DNA of 64,000 nucleotides, from the NCBI RefSeq assembly GCF_006007885.1, contig NZ_VCRO01000001.1, positions 1,178,001 to 1,242,000 of the forward strand. Direction: 5' to 3'. The notes under the pieces were generated by a model that was given only the letters and a program-made list of their open reading frames with translations, made no database searches and was not told where the DNA came from. Both the position numbers and the translations under genes were made by a program. This document shows positions 25,255 to 37,118 of this stretch, piece by piece. Source of the stretch: Alteribacter natronophilus (lineage in GTDB: Bacteria; Bacillota; Bacilli; Bacillales; Salisediminibacteriaceae). The number at the start of each line of letters is the position of its first letter. Within the stretch, counting starts at the first letter, position 1.

Positions 25255-27081
25255 TCAAGCCATACTATTTTTAAGCTGTTGTTCCATTTGCTGAATTTCC
25301 ATAGCAATTCTCGCAGCCTCAGGATAATCTTTCGCATCCTCTGCTGCCCGCTGCTCCTGCTTTTTCTTCTCAATTTCAAGTTTCTTAGGGTAATTGAGAA
25401 TCTGCCTTGCATAATCGTCCAGCTCCTGCTCAGACAGATCACTGCTGATCGTCATCATCGCAAGTTCGCTGACAATCCGCCGGAGCTTTTCATCCTCAAG
25501 CTTCTCAACGAAACGGCTGATTGACGGCTCGTGGCCTTCTGCATAATAGCTGTAAAGATGTGCGGCAATGGCATGGTAATTATCTATATTAAATGCGGCG
25601 CCCAGCTTATCCTGAACACGAAACGCAGCTTCGGCATCCCTGAGCATATGGGCCAGCAGATGACGTTCCGCGTTTGCGTAGGCCGGCAGAAGACGTTTCC
25701 CCGCCTGTGCAGCAAAGGGTCTGCGTTCTTTCACTTCCGGGCCGGACTCACGTTGTTTCTTTCGTTTTCCTGCCTTAAAAAGCTGTATAAGTTCCTGTTT
25801 TAACGCATCAAGAGAAAGATTGAATTCCTCGGCAAGCTGCCTGACGTAGTGGTCTCTTTCAACCGCTCTCGGCAGTTTACTGATTTCCTGAAGTACCTTT
25901 TCCACATATTCAATCCGGTCTCCTTCATCCTGGAGGTTTATTCCTTTCCTGAAATAGCGGAATTTAAACCCCATATACGTCAGAGAACCATCAATGACTT
26001 CATTCCGGAAACGTTCGGCGCCTTTCTCCCTGATAAAATCATCAGGATCAAGGCCTTCTTCCATTTTCGCCACCCGGACGGACATTCCTGCTTTTTCGAG
26101 CAGTTCCGCATTTTTATATGCTGCATTCTGTCCTGCATCATCGGCATCGTAACAGAGAAGCACCCGGTCGGCGTTCCGTTTGATCATCTTCACCTGCCGG
26201 TCGGTGAGAGCTGTACCCATGGCGGCAATACCATTATCTATACCCGCTCGCCATGCGGAAATAACATCGGCGTTCCCCTCAAAAAGGACGGCCTCGTTTT
26301 TCTTCCTCATGGACGGCCGTGCAAGATGAAAGCCGTACAGAATCCGGCTTTTATCGAAGAGTGACGATTCAGGACTGTTCATATATTTAGGCTTCCCGTC
26401 ACCAAGAACCCTGCCCGTAAAACCGATTGCTTTTCCGTCCCTGTTCCAAACCGGAAACATAATCCGGTCCCGGAAACGGTCAAACGGCTTTTTATCAAAT
26501 TCCCGTCTGGCAAGAAGACCAGCTTCCATCATTTCATCCATATCAAAGTTTCTCCGTGAAAGAAATGAAGTAAGAAAATCCCACGAATCAGGAGCATATC
26601 CGAGCTGGAACCGTTCAATCATGTCATGGTCCATCCCCCTGTTTTCAAGGTACTCTCTTGCATCTCTGCCTTCTTCTGTATTCAGTAAAACGTGCTGAAA
26701 AAGTTTCACCGTAAGTTCGTGTGCCGAGATCCAGTATTTTTCTCGTTTTTTCTCCTTCGAGTCGCCCTGGGACTGGCCGGCCAGTTCGGGTAGATCGATC
26801 CCTGCACGTTCACCCAGCCTCTGAACCGATTCAATAAAACTGATGCCTTCGGACTCCATTATGAAGGAAAAAACATTTCCTCCGGCACCGCATCCAAAGC
26901 AGTGATAGAGCTGCTTATCGGGACTCACTGAAAAGGAAGGGGTCTTTTCCCCATGGAAAGGGCACAGCCCTGTCATATTACGTCCTTGCTTTTTCAGCTG
27001 AATATAATCCCCGATCACATCTACGATATCACTGGCTTTTCTTATTTCCTCAATCTTTTCTTCCGGTATTCTTCCACTCAC
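25255..27081 (-). CDS. dnaG: DNA primase DnaG
   Basis: 608 residues. The CHC2 zinc-binding domain (CPFHGEKTPSF to YHCFGCGAGGN, about residues 40-66) recognises the template. The TOPRIM catalytic core has VLFEGNADVISAWRAG and LLCYDADDAGQNAA. The C-terminal DnaB-interacting domain follows a basic linker. It makes RNA primers for replication. Start is GTG with GGGGTGGTG upstream. In one operon with yqxD and sigA, the classic macromolecular-synthesis cluster. Confidence 0.97.
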   Translation of the reverse strand: MSGRIPEEKIEEIRKASDIVDVIGDYIQLKKQGRNMTGLCPFHGEKTPSFSVSPDKQLYHCFGCGAGGNVFSFIMESEGISFIESVQRLGERAGIDLPELAGQSQGDSKEKKREKYWISAHELTVKLFQHVLLNTEEGRDAREYLENRGMDHDMIERFQLGYAPDSWDFLTSFLSRRNFDMDEMMEAGLLARREFDKKPFDRFRDRIMFPVWNRDGKAIGFTGRVLGDGKPKYMNSPESSLFDKSRILYGFHLARPSMRKKNEAVLFEGNADVISAWRAGIDNGIAAMGTALTDRQVKMIKRNADRVLLCYDADDAGQNAAYKNAELLEKAGMSVRVAKMEEGLDPDDFIREKGAERFRNEVIDGSLTYMGFKFRYFRKGINLQDEGDRIEYVEKVLQEISKLPRAVERDHYVRQLAEEFNLSLDALKQELIQLFKAGKRKKQRESGPEVKERRPFAAQAGKRLLPAYANAERHLLAHMLRDAEAAFRVQDKLGAAFNIDNYHAIAAHLYSYYAEGHEPSISRFVEKLEDEKLRRIVSELAMMTISSDLSEQELDDYARQILNYPKKLEIEKKKQEQRAAEDAKDYPEAARIAMEIQQMEQQLKNSMA

Positions 27082-27142
27082 GTTTCACCACCCCATTCTT
27101 TATTAACAGTAAGGGCTGGCTCTAATACATTCGCCTTTGTCG

Positions 27143-27607
27143 TCATAATTCCTGCCGGTTTGACAAAATTTTTTCGAGTTGCGCACAAAAAAAACGGCGG
27201 TCTTCGTCCGTCATTTTCTTCGGACCTTTTGTTTTTTTTCCCGCTCTCCTCTGTTTTCCCTGATCATGACGAATGGTAAGCAGTGTGTTGATGTAAAGAT
27301 CAGTTATAACCTTCCCCCGTGGTGATATTACGGTAATGCCTTTAGCCAGAAGAAGTCCCCCGAGCCCGTGATCCTGTGTGATGACCACGTCCCCTTTCCC
27401 GGCACGCTTCAGAATCGCCATGTCCGCAGCTTCAGCTTCCTGATCCACTGTGATCTTGTGAACATGAGCAGGGAAAGGCTTTGCTGTGTCGTGTGCATAG
27501 GAGCTGATAAACACGACAGGCAGGCTGTATTTCCCGCAGAGGCCGATTGCTTCATCTTTAACGGGGCAGGCATCTCCATCAATAAAAACCGTTTTCTTAT
27601 TTGTCAT
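27143..27607 (-). CDS. yqxD: YaiI/YqxD family protein (DUF188)
   Basis: 154 residues. VFIDGDACPVKDEA at the N terminus and VITQDHGLGGLLLAKG in the centre are hallmarks of the YaiI/YqxD family, which has a PIN-like or NYN-like nuclease fold with acidic residues, though no activity is firmly established. A basic C terminus follows. It sits just upstream of dnaG, as in B. subtilis. The ribosome-binding site is weak (TAAGAG close to the ATG). Confidence 0.88.
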   Translation of the reverse strand: MTNKKTVFIDGDACPVKDEAIGLCGKYSLPVVFISSYAHDTAKPFPAHVHKITVDQEAEAADMAILKRAGKGDVVITQDHGLGGLLLAKGITVISPRGKVITDLYINTLLTIRHDQGKQRRAGKKTKGPKKMTDEDRRFFCAQLEKILSNRQEL

Positions 27608-27921
27608 AACTCTTAGTTCTACATCCCCTGTCCGAATCCTTCTTTTCGGCCATTTTTTCCGTTACACACTTACTATCTTTACCAAAAATACAATAATAAA
27701 TCTTGACATACTAAATTTATTTGTTCTTTTGCACATTATTCCGGCTCATTTATAAAAAATTAATCACAATTTTTCATTATATAGCAAGGAAGCTGTTTTC
27801 GCTACGTTTTTGCCTGATAAAATTTATGATTTTGCAACCGTTTTTTTGTTTTTGGAATCTTCCCCGGAAGAGCATTATTTTTCCCTTTGCCGGGGTGTCA
27901 TTTTCATCATCGGTAAATACA
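27608..27921. other. AT-rich spacer between yqfL and yqxD
   Basis: About 310 bases, visibly richer in A and T than the neighbouring genes. A TTGACA at 27703-27708 on the plus strand lacks a good -10 partner. A plus-strand frame of 93 codons (27721-28002) has no ribosome-binding site and overlaps the yqfL terminator and gene end, so I do not call it. The promoter of the yqxD-dnaG-sigA operon must lie here but is not clear. Confidence 0.5.
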
Positions 27922-27952
27922 GAAAAAACCGGGGAATATATAATCTCCCCGG
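27922..27952 (-). terminator. Terminator after yqfL
   Basis: On the minus strand CCGGGGA and TCCCCGG pair around an AT-rich loop and run into six T residues. Confidence 0.9.
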
Positions 27953-27971
27953 GGCAGTACAGGGTGTATAA

Positions 27972-28784
27972 TCACCCGTTGTTTTTTCTGTATACGCTGT
28001 AAATAAGATTCGCAGTTTCCTCCACTGCCTTGTTGGATACATCAATCACGTGGCAGCCGATCCGGTCCATGATGCTTTCGGAAAATGTGAGTTCTTCCTC
28101 AATTCTTTTCACCGTAGCATAGTTTGCCTCTTCTTTGAGACCAAGGCTTTTCAGCCGCTCCGAGCGGATGCTCGTCAGTTTTTCAGGGCTGATTTTAAGA
28201 CCGATGACTTTCTTTTTGTCCAGATGAAACAGCTCTGCCGGAGGTTCCACTTCAGGCACAAGGGGGATATTGGCCACCTTGAGCCGTTTATGGGCCAGGT
28301 ACTGTGATAGCGGCGTCTTCGATGTCCGGGATACCCCGATCAGAACAATATCCGCCCGTTTAATTCCCCTGGGATCCCTGCCGTCGTCGTACTTTACGGC
28401 GAATTCGATCGCTTCTACTTTTCGAAAATAGTCTTCATCAAGCGTATGAACAAGGCCCGGCTCGAGACGCGGCTCCTGACCGGTCTTTTTTTCCAGAAGA
28501 TTCATCATGGGAGTAATGATGTCGTGAACAGGGATACTCTCCTGTTTTGCTTTACCCAGCAGGTAGTCCCGGAGTTCCGGAACAACAAGAGTAAATGCAA
28601 TCATGCCGTCGTTTTCTTTTGCCTGGACAATCACTTCGTCAATCGTTCCCTCATCTTCCACATACGGAATGCGGCGGATGTCCAGACCGGCGTGACTGAA
28701 CTGGCTTGCCGATGCTTTTACAACCAGCTCGGCAGTTTCACCCACAGAATCGGATACTACATAGACCACTGTATTTTTCTTCAT
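27972..28784 (-). CDS. yqfL: Pyruvate, phosphate dikinase regulatory protein (bifunctional kinase/phosphorylase) YqfL
   Basis: 270 residues, standard for the family (DUF299). [18 protein letters not shown] marks the N terminus and [19 protein letters not shown] is the P-loop-like nucleotide site. PPDK regulatory proteins phosphorylate and dephosphorylate a threonine of pyruvate, phosphate dikinase. In B. subtilis YqfL modulates CcpN-dependent repression. It follows ccpN by 61 bases here, which supports that functional link. Confidence 0.93.
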   Translation of the reverse strand: MKKNTVVYVVSDSVGETAELVVKASASQFSHAGLDIRRIPYVEDEGTIDEVIVQAKENDGMIAFTLVVPELRDYLLGKAKQESIPVHDIITPMMNLLEKKTGQEPRLEPGLVHTLDEDYFRKVEAIEFAVKYDDGRDPRGIKRADIVLIGVSRTSKTPLSQYLAHKRLKVANIPLVPEVEPPAELFHLDKKKVIGLKISPEKLTSIRSERLKSLGLKEEANYATVKRIEEELTFSESIMDRIGCHVIDVSNKAVEETANLIYSVYRKNNG

Positions 28785-28845
28785 CTTTATTCCGGCCTCC
28801 TCTGTCCCCGAGAAAATAACTTTTCGCTGCAGTCAACCGGCCGGG

Positions 28846-29496
28846 TTACACGATCCGGTTGTTTGCAATATCAACAAATGCTTTCGTGATGCTTGTTTTT
28901 GTAATCCGGCCGATCACTTCCATTTTCGACTCACCATCGGTTTCCCTGAACTTCACAACCGGGAGACCGTCGATCTGTTTGGTTATCAGAATCTGAGCCA
29001 CATCCGAGAGAAGATCGTCAGGTGAACAGGTCGTAATGTTCGGCATCCTTGTCATAATAATATTTACCGGCATCTGTTCCAGGTCCTGTTTACCCATACT
29101 GGCTCTAAGGAGATCCTTTCTTGAAAGAATCCCCACCAGAAAAGAAGACTGATTTACTACAAAAAGAGTGCCAACGTCTTCAAGGAACATCGTGCAGATC
29201 GCATCATAGACAGATGCCGATTCGTTCACGACAACGGGTATGGACTGATATTCCTTTACAGTAAGCTTTCCGATCTTTTCGGTCAGCAGCTGTGCCCCTG
29301 TTTTGCCGGTGTAGAAGTAGCCCACCCGGGGACGGGCATCCAGAAATCCCGCCATTGTAAGAATGGCAAGATCCGGCCTGAGCGTTGCACGGGTGAGTGA
29401 CAGTTTTTCGGCAATCTGCTCCCCTGTGATCGGTCCTTTGTCTTTTACTATTTCCAGTATATGCTGCTGGCGTTTATTCAGCTCGATTGGTCTCAC
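28846..29496 (-). CDS. ccpN: Transcriptional repressor CcpN of gluconeogenic genes
   Basis: 216 residues. An N-terminal winged helix (IELNKRQQHILEIV to LTRATLRPDLAILTMAGFL, about 4-60) is followed by two CBS domains (about 80-140 and 145-210) that sense nucleotides. CcpN represses gapB and pckA during glycolytic growth in B. subtilis. The GTG start is 2 bases after AGAGGG, an unusually close site, but the N terminus agrees with the family. Probably one transcript with yqfL. Confidence 0.94.
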   Translation of the reverse strand: MRPIELNKRQQHILEIVKDKGPITGEQIAEKLSLTRATLRPDLAILTMAGFLDARPRVGYFYTGKTGAQLLTEKIGKLTVKEYQSIPVVVNESASVYDAICTMFLEDVGTLFVVNQSSFLVGILSRKDLLRASMGKQDLEQMPVNIIMTRMPNITTCSPDDLLSDVAQILITKQIDGLPVVKFRETDGESKMEVIGRITKTSITKAFVDIANNRIV

Positions 29497-29601
29497 CGCC
29501 CTCTGTTTAAGACAGCTGAATTTTTATCACTTCGTATCAGATACTAAATCTTCTTTTATTGTACACCTTCACTGCTTTGATATAAAACACGAAGCATTCA
29601 A

Positions 29602-31698
29602 TCAGGACTCGGAGTGGAACACAACGGCCTGAAAATCCGCAAATGAGAGGATCAGCTCTGCAGTCTGTTTCATCTGGGCAAGTCTGTTCTTTTTCACAGC
29701 TTCATCTTTCGCCATGACCATGATGTTATCAAAATACGTGTGAATGGCAGGTTCAAGTTTACGCAGTGCTTCAAACTCGCCGGCAGGGTTTCCATCTTCC
29801 CTCGCGGTTTTAACAAGCACCTTAACTTCTGCAGTTTTCTCAAACAGTTCCCGCTCTTCTTCCTTCTCAAAGAGATCCGAAACCGGCCCTTTATCTGAAT
29901 CAGCTGCTTTTGAGGCAATGTTTGTCACACGGCTGAACGCTTCGACGGCTCCTTTAAATTCAGGGCTGTTTTCTGCTTTCTCTGTAAGGAACACGCCTTT
30001 TTCTACGAGTGTATCCACTCTTGCAAGTTCAGCGCTCAGTACGGCTTCAATCATGTCGTAACGTACACCGCGTTCCTGCAGAAGTGTTTTAATACGCAGT
30101 CTGGCAAAAGAAAGAAGATCCTCCTTTACCTCCTCCGGGCTCCGTTTAAGAATACCCCGCTGCTCACAGACGGAAAGTGCGTCGTCAAAGAGAGACGGAA
30201 GTTCAAGATTCCACTTTCTGTCGTGAAGAACTGCCACTGCACCTGCAGTCAGGCGGCGCAGTCCGTGTGGATCCTGGGAACCGGTAGGGATCTGGCCGAT
30301 GCCGAAGCTTGTCACAACGGTATCCAGTTTGTCAGCCACGCTGATTACAGCAGATACAGCGGACCCGGGGAGATCATCTTTCCCGTGACGCGGGAGGTAA
30401 TGTTCCCGGATCGCCGAGGTGACTTCGGAAGACTCTCCTGCCTTCTCTGCGTAAACCTCCCCCATACGGCCTTCCAGTTCAGGGAATTCATCCACCATAT
30501 GGGTTACCAGATCGAACTTACTCAGTTGAGCAGCCCTTTCCACCGTCTTCTTCTCCTGTTCGCCCAGGTTAAGACGATCGGCAATCGTAAGTGCGAGGGT
30601 CTTCACGCGCCGTACTTTATCACCGATACTCCCAAGTTCCTCGTGGTAAACAACATTCTCCAGCTTACCGGCAGCTTCATCGATATCCAGCTTCAGGTCC
30701 TCGTTAAAGAAAAACTCGGAATCTGCCAGACGGGCTCTGAGCACTTTTTCGTTCCCTTTCTGCACATTTTCCAGATGGCGGTGATCACCATTTCTCACCG
30801 TTACAAAGTAGGGCAGAAGATTTCCGCTGCTGTCCTGCACCGGGAAGTAGCGCTGGTGCTCTTTCATCGAAGTAACAAGTACATCGTCCGGAACCCGCAG
30901 AAAGCTTTCATCAAAAGTACCGTAAAGAACGGTCGGGTATTCCACGAGGTTGTTCACTTCCTCAAGGAGATCCTCATCGATCGGAATGACCCAGCCTTCT
31001 GAGGCAGCGAGTTCCTCAAGCTGCTTGCGGATTGCCTGTTTTCTTTCCACCGGATCAGCAAGGACGTGTTCTTTTAAGAGGGCAAAACGGTAATCGGATG
31101 CCTCTTCAATAATGGAACGGTCTCCGAGAAAGCGGTGCCCGTATGTAACATTGGACGCCTGAACTCCTGCTGCATTCATATCCACGATTTCATTTCCGAA
31201 AAGGGCTGCCACCCATTTGATCGGCCTTACATAACGAAGGGATCCGCTTCCCCAGCGCATGTTTTTAGGGAAAGTCAGACCACTAATCAGCTCGTGCAGT
31301 TCGGAAAGAAGCTGAATGGATGCTTTTCCGGGAATAAATCGTGTAACAAACACGTATTCCTCGCCTTTAACGTCCTTAAAGTACAGGTCATTCACATCGC
31401 ATTTCTGTCCACGTGCAAATCCCTGGGCTGCTTTTGACCAGTTTCCTTCATCATCAAGGGCAATTTTCTTGGAAGGTCCTTTCGCTTCTTCACTGCGGTC
31501 ATCCTGTTTTTCCGCAAGATCGGAAACGAGAACAGCCAGACGGCGTGGTGTGGAGAAAGCTTCCACGGAAGTATAGTTCAGACGGTTTTCCCCGAGCCAG
31601 TCGGTCATTTTTTCTTCAAGCTGGTTCATGGCATCTGTGATGAAACGTGCCGGCATTTCCTCCAGCCCAATTTCAATCAGAAATGTACGGTTACTCAT
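29602..31698 (-). CDS. glyS: Glycyl-tRNA synthetase beta subunit
   Basis: 698 residues, full length for the bacterial alpha2-beta2 type. It begins [15 protein letters not shown], contains the conserved [10 protein letters not shown] and [10 protein letters not shown] regions and HDLGK-like helical parts, and ends in an anticodon-binding-like domain ([19 protein letters not shown]). The beta subunit binds the tRNA; the alpha subunit is encoded just upstream and overlaps by 8 bases, giving balanced synthesis. The start has AAGGAGG. Regulated by the T-box in the glyQ leader. Confidence 0.96.
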   Translation of the reverse strand: MSNRTFLIEIGLEEMPARFITDAMNQLEEKMTDWLGENRLNYTSVEAFSTPRRLAVLVSDLAEKQDDRSEEAKGPSKKIALDDEGNWSKAAQGFARGQKCDVNDLYFKDVKGEEYVFVTRFIPGKASIQLLSELHELISGLTFPKNMRWGSGSLRYVRPIKWVAALFGNEIVDMNAAGVQASNVTYGHRFLGDRSIIEEASDYRFALLKEHVLADPVERKQAIRKQLEELAASEGWVIPIDEDLLEEVNNLVEYPTVLYGTFDESFLRVPDDVLVTSMKEHQRYFPVQDSSGNLLPYFVTVRNGDHRHLENVQKGNEKVLRARLADSEFFFNEDLKLDIDEAAGKLENVVYHEELGSIGDKVRRVKTLALTIADRLNLGEQEKKTVERAAQLSKFDLVTHMVDEFPELEGRMGEVYAEKAGESSEVTSAIREHYLPRHGKDDLPGSAVSAVISVADKLDTVVTSFGIGQIPTGSQDPHGLRRLTAGAVAVLHDRKWNLELPSLFDDALSVCEQRGILKRSPEEVKEDLLSFARLRIKTLLQERGVRYDMIEAVLSAELARVDTLVEKGVFLTEKAENSPEFKGAVEAFSRVTNIASKAADSDKGPVSDLFEKEEERELFEKTAEVKVLVKTAREDGNPAGEFEALRKLEPAIHTYFDNIMVMAKDEAVKKNRLAQMKQTAELILSFADFQAVVFHSES

Positions 31699-32581
31699 CT
31701 TTCGCTTCCTCCTTTTCCTTCAGTAACGGAAATCCAAGTCGTTCCCGTTCATCGTAATAGGCCCTGGCACACTTTCTTGCAAGGTTTCTGATTCTGCCGA
31801 TGTATCCTGTCCGTTCTGTAACCGACACGGCTCCCTGCGCGTCAAGCATGTTAAAGGCGTGGGAACATTTCAGCACGTAATCGTATGCAGGAATCACAAG
31901 GCCTTCCTCAAGGGTGCGGATCCCTTCCTGTTCGTAGGTGGAGAAAAGACTGAACCACATTTTTGCATCCGCTGTTTCAAAAGCGTACTTACTCTGTTCA
32001 TACTCGTTCTGTAAAAACACATCGCCGTAGGTAAATCCGTTGACCCACTCGAGATCGTAGACGTTTTCCACGTCCTGAATGTAGGACGCAAGGCGCTCGA
32101 TTCCGTAAGTGATTTCGGCACTTACCGGGCTTGCCTCGATTCCGCCGACCTGCTGGAAGTAGGTAAACTGTGTGATTTCCATTCCGTCGAGCCACACTTC
32201 CCAGCCGAGTCCCCATGCTGCGAGGGCAGGGTGCTCCCAGTTGTCTTCAACAAAACGGATATCGTGCTCCTCTGGATTAATACCGAGCTCTTTGAGGCTT
32301 TCAAGATAGAGTTCCTGGATGTTGTCAGGCGAAGGTTTCATAATCACCTGAAACTGGTGGTGCTGGTAGAGGCGGTTCGGGTTTTCACCGTAACGGCCGT
32401 CTGCCGGGCGCCTGGACGGTTCCACATAGGCAACATTCCATGGTTCGGGTCCGATGCTTTTTAGGAATGTCATGGGGTTCATCGTTCCTGCCCCTTTTTC
32501 AACGTCGTAGGCCTGCATGACAAGGCAGTTCTGTTTTGCCCAGAAGTTCTGAAGCGTCAATATCATATCCTGAACGTTCAT
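31691..32581 (-). CDS. glyQ: Glycyl-tRNA synthetase alpha subunit
   Basis: 296 residues. [54 protein letters not shown] and [10 protein letters not shown] are class II motifs of GlyQ, which forms glycyl-adenylate. The ATG at 32581 is preceded by ATGGAGGGAA; an in-frame ATG at 32602 lies in front of that site. It is separated from its T-box terminator by about 565 bases of transcribed leader that holds a tandem duplication, which is abnormal for this operon. Confidence 0.97.
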   Translation of the reverse strand: MNVQDMILTLQNFWAKQNCLVMQAYDVEKGAGTMNPMTFLKSIGPEPWNVAYVEPSRRPADGRYGENPNRLYQHHQFQVIMKPSPDNIQELYLESLKELGINPEEHDIRFVEDNWEHPALAAWGLGWEVWLDGMEITQFTYFQQVGGIEASPVSAEITYGIERLASYIQDVENVYDLEWVNGFTYGDVFLQNEYEQSKYAFETADAKMWFSLFSTYEQEGIRTLEEGLVIPAYDYVLKCSHAFNMLDAQGAVSVTERTGYIGRIRNLARKCARAYYDERERLGFPLLKEKEEAKDE

Positions 32582-32713
32582 TTTACGTTCCCTCCATTTC
32601 AATACTGATCGTCTGTGAACGGGTGACCCTGTAGTGCTGAAGCAGGTAATCCCGGTTTGGTAAAAGCTCTGTCTGCGGCGCTTTGCCTGATGGTGCTGCG
32701 AAATAGATCCAGT

Positions 32714-33110
32714 AGAGGCTTCGTTTCACGCCTTACGCTCGCTTTCCGCGGCGATGCCGGCAAGCCTCCTCGGCTTCGCCTGTGGGGTCTCGCCTGGCCT
32801 CTATTGCCGCAGGAGTCTCGCTTCAGGCGCTTCACTTCGCTCATAACCCAAAGAACAATCTTTGTTCCTGGTACACCAATCGACTGGTCCGTAGATGGCC
32901 CTTTTGTAAATGGTTTAAGCAGAGGCTCCGTTTCACGCCTTGCGCTTGCTTTCCGCGGCGGTGGCGCTGAGCCTCCTCGAGCTTTGCCCTGCGGGGTCTC
33001 ATCCTGCCCCCCTACTGCCGCAGGAGTCTCGCTTCAGGCGCTTCACTTCGCTTGTAACCACGGAACCAATCTTGTTCTTAGTGGAACGAATGAGCTGCTA
33101 ATCTGCCATC
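32714..33110. repeat. Two tandem copies of a ~200 bp GC-rich repeat inside the glyQS leader
   Basis: Copy 1 starts at 32714 and copy 2 at 32921 (period 207). Both run from AGAGGCTYCGTTTCACGCCT through CTTTCCGCGGCG and GCCGCAGGAGTCTCGCTTCA to CTTCACTTCGC; about 135 bases align well and the next 50 weakly. The block lies between the T-box terminator and glyQ. Sequences with the core CGCTTTCCGCGG recur as dispersed repeats in Bacillaceae genomes from general knowledge; the 42.5 kb element has a related core. No coding function. Confidence 0.8.
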
Positions 33111-33146
33111 GTGTAATAGAACCCCTGCTCGTATTAACAGGAAAAC

Positions 33147-33385
33147 AAAAAACTCCCGCCTCTATGTCTGTGGTGCAGACATAGGGACGAGAGTTACCCG
33201 CGGTTCCACCCTACTTGCTGCAGTTACTGCAGCCGGCTTTTCCATATGGTGCTCGGGAACGCCTTCCCTGCGCTCTGTATGCCCGGCTTCCACCATCCCG
33301 GGTTCGCTCGCTTTCCCGGCCGGGAAAACAAATACAGGCGGCCGCAGGTACTACTTTCCTTCAGCGCACGTTCACAGCTATCGAA
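33147..33385 (-). ncRNA. T-box leader (glycine) controlling glyQS
   Basis: On the minus strand the T-box core AGGGTGGAACCGCGGG (33197-33212 region) is followed by a long stem AACTCTCGTCCCTATGTCTG...AGACATAGAGGCGGGAGTT and six T residues (33147-33152): the terminator. Upstream is a GC-rich region able to form stem I. Uncharged tRNA binding would favour the antiterminator and allow glyQS transcription. The amino acid is inferred from the downstream genes; I did not resolve the specifier codon. The upstream boundary is approximate. Confidence 0.9.
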
Positions 33386-33393
33386 TTAATCAC

Positions 33394-33423
33394 ATAATAC
33401 TTTATATACAGCAGGTGTGTCAA
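33394..33423 (-). promoter_or_regulatory. Promoter of the T-box-glyQS transcript
   Basis: On the minus strand TTGACA (33418-33423), an 18 bp spacer and TATTAT (33394-33399), immediately after the recO stop. Confidence 0.85.
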
Positions 33424-33434
33424 CTTTATACAGT

Positions 33435-34187
33435 TCAGAACTTTTCCATCTGTTCAAGAAAGCGCCGCGATTTAAGACGAAGCCCTGAATACTCATCATA
33501 ATACAGGTGCAGAATGTTTTTGAGCTGCTTTTTTGTTTCTTCCTTTACACTGATATTCCCCAGGCGTTTCACATCCAGATGATGGAACAGCCTTAAAAGT
33601 TTCAGCGTACCGGGAGAAGCAGCAACACGGTAGGGGTCGATATCAAAACACTGCCCGCACAGGATCCCTGCTTCCCGGATGGAAAAGGCAAAGCTCCCAT
33701 CCTGCCTTCCGCAGTTCACACAAGCATCAAGCATTGGGGCAATCCCGGCTGTCTGAAGCATTTTCGTTTCGAAGATCCGCACCAGCACTTCTGCATCCTC
33801 CCCTTCATTCATACGGTGAAGGAGCTGATACAGAAGCTCAAACAGAAAGGGATTGCGCTGCCTGTCCTCCATCAGCCGGTCAGTGATCTCCACCATGTAG
33901 GCTCCGTAGGACGTGAGCATGAGATCACTGCGGACAGTACGGAACGAGTCTGTAATGTCAGCCTGATTCAGTGTTCCGATTCCGCTTGACTGTCTATAGA
34001 TAAAGATACCGTAAATAAAAAGCTGAGCACTGGAGGCGAAACGGCTTTTGGGCCGTTTTGCTCCTCTCGCCATCAGTGCCAGCTTGCCGTGCTCACGCGT
34101 AAATAAAGTAACAATTTTGTTGGTTTCACCGTAATCGTTTGTGCGGATTACGATGCCTTCCGCCTTCTGAAGCATCTCCTTCACCAC
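33435..34187 (-). CDS. recO: DNA repair protein RecO
   Basis: 250 residues. An N-terminal OB fold (AEGIVIRTNDYGETNKIVTLFT, about 8-80), a helical centre and a zinc-finger-like motif CVNCG...CGQC (about 152-183). RecO loads RecA onto SSB-coated DNA in the RecFOR pathway. The start is not sharp: GTG 34187 or GTG 34184 has AGGTGG upstream at good spacing, while ATG 34175 begins MLQKAEG like the B. subtilis protein but abuts AAGGAG. Last gene of the yqfC-recO series, with yqzL just upstream. Confidence 0.93.
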   Translation of the reverse strand: MVKEMLQKAEGIVIRTNDYGETNKIVTLFTREHGKLALMARGAKRPKSRFASSAQLFIYGIFIYRQSSGIGTLNQADITDSFRTVRSDLMLTSYGAYMVEITDRLMEDRQRNPFLFELLYQLLHRMNEGEDAEVLVRIFETKMLQTAGIAPMLDACVNCGRQDGSFAFSIREAGILCGQCFDIDPYRVAASPGTLKLLRLFHHLDVKRLGNISVKEETKKQLKNILHLYYDEYSGLRLKSRRFLEQMEKF

Positions 34188-34245
34188 ACATTACCACCTG
34201 CAGAACAGGCCGAATTGGTTTACCGGAGTATGCCGGACGCACCCT

Positions 34246-34395
34246 TCAGGAAATTGGAGGCTGGATCTCCTGCCCTGCCTCGTCTTCTTCTTCCAGACCA
34301 TCCGGGGATACGTCTGCTGTTTCCATTTCCCTGTACAACAAATACGAATCAATACTGCCTGTGACTGAGAAAACCTTCCACGAAAATTCTTTCAT
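34246..34395 (-). CDS. yqzL: YqzL-family small protein
   Basis: 49 codons starting MKEFSWKVFSVTGSIDSYLL and ending in an acidic tail (EEEDEAG...). It follows AAGGGTGG by 7 bases. A short reading frame with the same N-terminal pattern (FSWK.F..TG.ID.YLL.KE) is known between era and recO in Bacillus (yqzL). Function unknown. The good ribosome-binding site, position and motif make it a real gene in spite of its size. Confidence 0.85.
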   Translation of the reverse strand: MKEFSWKVFSVTGSIDSYLLYREMETADVSPDGLEEEDEAGQEIQPPIS

Positions 34396-34620
34396 AATGG
34401 TTCCACCCTTTCAAACAGACTTTAACCGGCACTACGGACAGCCATGCCGGCTGAGCTCCGTATTTACCTGAATGATTCTTTCGTTACCTCATAGAATAGC
34501 CATTCACTGCTTTTTTCATGAAAGGAATAATTTCCAGATCAGGTTTTCTGATTCATCTGCTGACAGGGGGATGCATCCAGCCTGCAAACCGGCTTGCTGT
34601 TACCGGGAAACTAAATAAAC

Positions 34621-36680
<2,060 letters not shown>

Positions 36681-36722
36681 TGCTTCTCGTCCCCTCTCAT
36701 GACAAAATCATCCGTTTCCATC

Positions 36723-37118
36723 CTACAGGGTAAATAATTGAATTATTCTTGGCAGAAAGATCGTTATTCCCACAAGAACCGCTGTTATGGAGAAAACCAT
36801 TACAGCCCCGGCTGCTACATCTTTAATGATTTTGGCTTCGAGTCTGTACTCGGAAGTCACCATATCGACAGAACGTTCCAGTGCTGTGTTAATGAGTTCA
36901 AGGCCAAGAACCCCGCCTATAACCAGGATCAGAAGGGCCTGCTCAACCACACTCACATTTATGATCCATCCGGCTGTGATGACGAGGGCTCCAAGAATGG
37001 AATGAATACGAAAGTTCTGTTCGTGAACCCATGTATGACGAATTCCCTCTGAAGCATATTGAAAACTTTTAATCAGCCTTGACCAGGAGATAAACGGTTT
37101 TTTATTTTTTGAGGTCAT
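36723..37118 (-). CDS. dgkA: Undecaprenol/diacylglycerol kinase DgkA
   Basis: 131 residues, three membrane helices. GLELINTALERSVDMVT is the catalytic motif of the DgkA family; in Gram-positive bacteria the substrate is undecaprenol. It recycles lipid carrier for the cell wall. The start lies 17 bases inside the ybeY end, with GGAGGAG rather far upstream (about 13-15 bases), so translation may depend on coupling to ybeY. Confidence 0.92.
   Translation of the reverse strand: MTSKNKKPFISWSRLIKSFQYASEGIRHTWVHEQNFRIHSILGALVITAGWIINVSVVEQALLILVIGGVLGLELINTALERSVDMVTSEYRLEAKIIKDVAAGAVMVFSITAVLVGITIFLPRIIQLFTL

Noticed and set aside
27721-28002. Plus-strand 93-codon frame
   Set aside because: No ribosome-binding site; odd Phe/Ile-rich composition from AT-rich DNA; overlaps the yqfL terminator and 3' end.
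30223-31002. 259-codon frame antisense to glyS
   Set aside because: No family motifs and lies wholly within a well-supported gene.
33195-33400. Specifier codon of the T-box
   Set aside because: Several GGC triplets lie in the stem I region; I could not fold it with enough certainty to name one.
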